Positions 3,997-5,480 of a stretch of 5,480 nucleotides of DNA are shown here, one piece after another. The notes beneath the pieces were generated by a model. It was not told the DNA's origin. It searched no databases and saw only the letters and a list, made by a program, of their open reading frames with translations. Source of the DNA: Burkholderiales bacterium (GTDB taxonomy: Bacteria > Pseudomonadota > Gammaproteobacteria > Burkholderiales > Burkholderiaceae_D); assembly GCA_016197345.1 (NCBI GenBank), contig JACPVY010000257.1, positions 1 through 5,480 on the forward strand, given 5' to 3'. Numbering within the stretch: position 1 is the first letter of the stretch; every line of letters begins with the position of its first letter. A program made the position numbers and the translations under genes.

Positions 3997-5480
3997 TTAT
4001 TTTTTGATCGTTTGCTGCCACTGCAATACTTGCTGCTCAACCATAGGCAGCGGCAAACCACCATTCGCGAGCACGGCATCATGGAATTGGCGAATATCAA
4101 ATTGATCGCCGAGTGCCGCCTGTGCTTGCTGGCGCAATTGCATGATTTTCAATTCACCGATTTTGTAGCTCAGCGCTTGCGCAGGCCATGCGATATAGCG
4201 ATCAATTTCGACAATATTGTCAGCCGCTGGGCTTGCGGTATTTTGATTCATATAGTCAATCGCTTGCTGCCGCGTCCAACCTTTAGCATGCATGCCGGTA
4301 TCGACCACTAAGCGCGCGGCACGGAATAATTCATCGTTCAAATGCCCCGCTAAGGCATAGGGATCTTCATAAAAGCCCATTTCACGCCCGATTTTTTCAG
4401 CGTAAAGCGCCCAGCCTTCGCCAAACGCGGTGTACCAGCCAAAACGACGGAATTCCGGGATGCCCTTCAACTCTTGCGCAATCGCGGTTTGCAAATGGTG
4501 GCCAGGCTCAGCTTCATGCATGGTGAGTGTTGCCATCTCCCATTTTGGCCGTATCTCTAGGCGCGAAGTGTTGACGACGAAATAGCCGATGCGGCTACCA
4601 TCCGCGCTACCACCTTCGTAATAGGCGCCGCCCTGCTTTTCCGCCCCCAATTCCGGCACGGGTTTGACATCCACCTTGCCCTTAGGCAGATGATTAAAAA
4701 AGCGTGGCAATTGCGCATGCGCTTTCGCCATGATGTCGCGATAGCCCGCTAGCAAATCTTTCGGTTCGGTGTAAAAAAACTGCGGATCAGTGTTGAGTTT
4801 TTTGAAAAATTCCGCCATGGTGCCGCTAAAACCCGTTTGCGTCATCACTTGCTGCATTTGCTGGTGTATGCGCGCAACTTCTTGCAAGCCTAGCTGATGG
4901 ATTTCATCTGGCGTCATCTTGGTAGTCGTGGCGCTTTCGACTAAAAACGCATAGTAGGCAGGCCCAGCGGGCAAATCACTGACAGCAATGCTCGTGCGGC
5001 TGGCTGGCACATAGGTTTTTTCCATGTAAGCCGCGATGCGCTCTAGCGCAGGCTTCACTTTTTGCTGCAGGGCTTGTTGAATTTGTTGGCGATAGCGGGC
5101 TTTATTTGCCGCAGAAAACTGGGCGGGCATTTCGCGCAAAGGCTTGCCTAGGGTACTCGCTTCCAGTTGCTGTGCTAATTCACGCAATTGGCGCGGCATA
5201 TCTTCTACCACCACGCGCGGCGCGGTCCAACCATGGGCAATACCATAATCAAGCTGCGCTTGTATCCCCGCCACATAGCGCGGCACAGCATTGAGGCGCG
5301 CAACATAATTGCGATAATCGTGTTCGGTGTGGAATGGCGAGACTTCGACTAACTTCGGCAACTCACTTTGCAAACCGTCATTCGTCGTCAACGGATACAA
5401 ATCATGCGGATAAAACGCCGCCGCTTTTAAGTCATGCTCTTTTTCGTAAATAAACAAGTCGTAAGACAATAATTCCTGCC
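3997..5480 (-). CDS. DUF885 family protein, putative zinc metallopeptidase (N-terminus missing)
   Basis: The frame stays open to the right edge; the last complete codons read QELL before SYDLF, so the true start is outside the window and a TTG at 5467-5469 is not a real start. About 494 residues are visible, whereas family members usually have near 580-600, so roughly 100 N-terminal residues, including any signal peptide, cannot be seen. Counting from the TTG codon, HEAEPGHH is at 318-325 and EGWALYAE at 351-358. These are the conserved DUF885 (PF05960) motifs, and H318, H324/H325 and E351 are plausible zinc ligands with E319 as catalytic base, by analogy with HExxH-type peptidases. The C-terminal part has the family pattern YMNQNTASPAADNIVEIDRYIAWPAQALSYKIGE (about 413-446, split here only by description) and ends QTIKK before TAA. 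Substrate is unknown; an exported peptidase is the usual guess. It precedes gshA on the same strand by 96 bases. Confidence 0.85.
   Translation of the reverse strand, partial: QELLSYDLFIYEKEHDLKAAAFYPHDLYPLTTNDGLQSELPKLVEVSPFHTEHDYRNYVARLNAVPRYVAGIQAQLDYGIAHGWTAPRVVVEDMPRQLRELAQQLEASTLGKPLREMPAQFSAANKARYRQQIQQALQQKVKPALERIAAYMEKTYVPASRTSIAVSDLPAGPAYYAFLVESATTTKMTPDEIHQLGLQEVARIHQQMQQVMTQTGFSGTMAEFFKKLNTDPQFFYTEPKDLLAGYRDIMAKAHAQLPRFFNHLPKGKVDVKPVPELGAEKQGGAYYEGGSADGSRIGYFVVNTSRLEIRPKWEMATLTMHEAEPGHHLQTAIAQELKGIPEFRRFGWYTAFGEGWALYAEKIGREMGFYEDPYALAGHLNDELFRAARLVVDTGMHAKGWTRQQAIDYMNQNTASPAADNIVEIDRYIAWPAQALSYKIGELKIMQLRQQAQAALGDQFDIRQFHDAVLANGGLPLPMVEQQVLQWQQTIKK

Noticed and set aside
3508..4105. 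Several plus-strand ORFs of 65-128 residues
   Set aside because: Antisense shadows of gshA and the DUF885 gene, which have clear family motifs on the minus strand.

Overview
The window carries three protein genes, all read leftward on the minus strand. In transcription order they are: the 3' part of a DUF885-family putative metallopeptidase gene (cut by the right edge), a complete gshA for glutamate--cysteine ligase, and the 5' part of an mgtA-type magnesium-transporting P-type ATPase gene (cut by the left edge). No rRNA, tRNA, CRISPR array, transposase or plasmid function was seen. Most open frames on the plus strand are shadows of these three genes.

The MgtA and GshA proteins align along their whole visible length with the E. 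coli types as I remember them. With a balanced base composition and mixed TTG/CTG leucine use, this suggests a Gram-negative proteobacterium, most likely a betaproteobacterium (Burkholderiales or Neisseriales). The genus cannot be named from the window.

Right part (3997-5480): DUF885 protein with an HEAEPGHH zinc-site motif and a downstream EGWALYAE motif; its N-terminus lies outside the window. Middle (2287-3900): gshA, first enzyme of glutathione synthesis. Its best start is a TTG at 3898-3900 with a good ribosome binding site, not the more upstream in-frame TTG at 3949-3951. The 96 bases between the two genes show no terminator, so they may share a transcript. A short out-of-frame ORF overlaps the gshA start.

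The 567-base gap between gshA and mgtA (1720-2286) is the most interesting part. Nearest gshA is a pair of inverted, REP-like GC-rich palindromes around a very AT-rich core (about 2096-2253). Next comes a perfect 8-bp GC-rich stem with a T-rich tail (1883-1921), a possible terminator. It is followed by a candidate mgtA promoter whose -10 lies inside a 6-bp dyad (1852-1877). The presumed mgtA leader then holds a hairpin, a tiny proline-rich ORF (MDLPSNWPPS, 1759-1791) and a stem that ties the Pro-Pro codons of that ORF to bases just upstream of the mgtA ribosome binding site. This recalls the proline-codon leader peptide mgtL of Salmonella mgtA and is the best candidate for undescribed regulation here, although it rests on inference from sequence alone.

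Functionally the genes are housekeeping or stress related: Mg2+ uptake, glutathione synthesis and probable peptide hydrolysis. Nothing indicates that they form one dedicated pathway.
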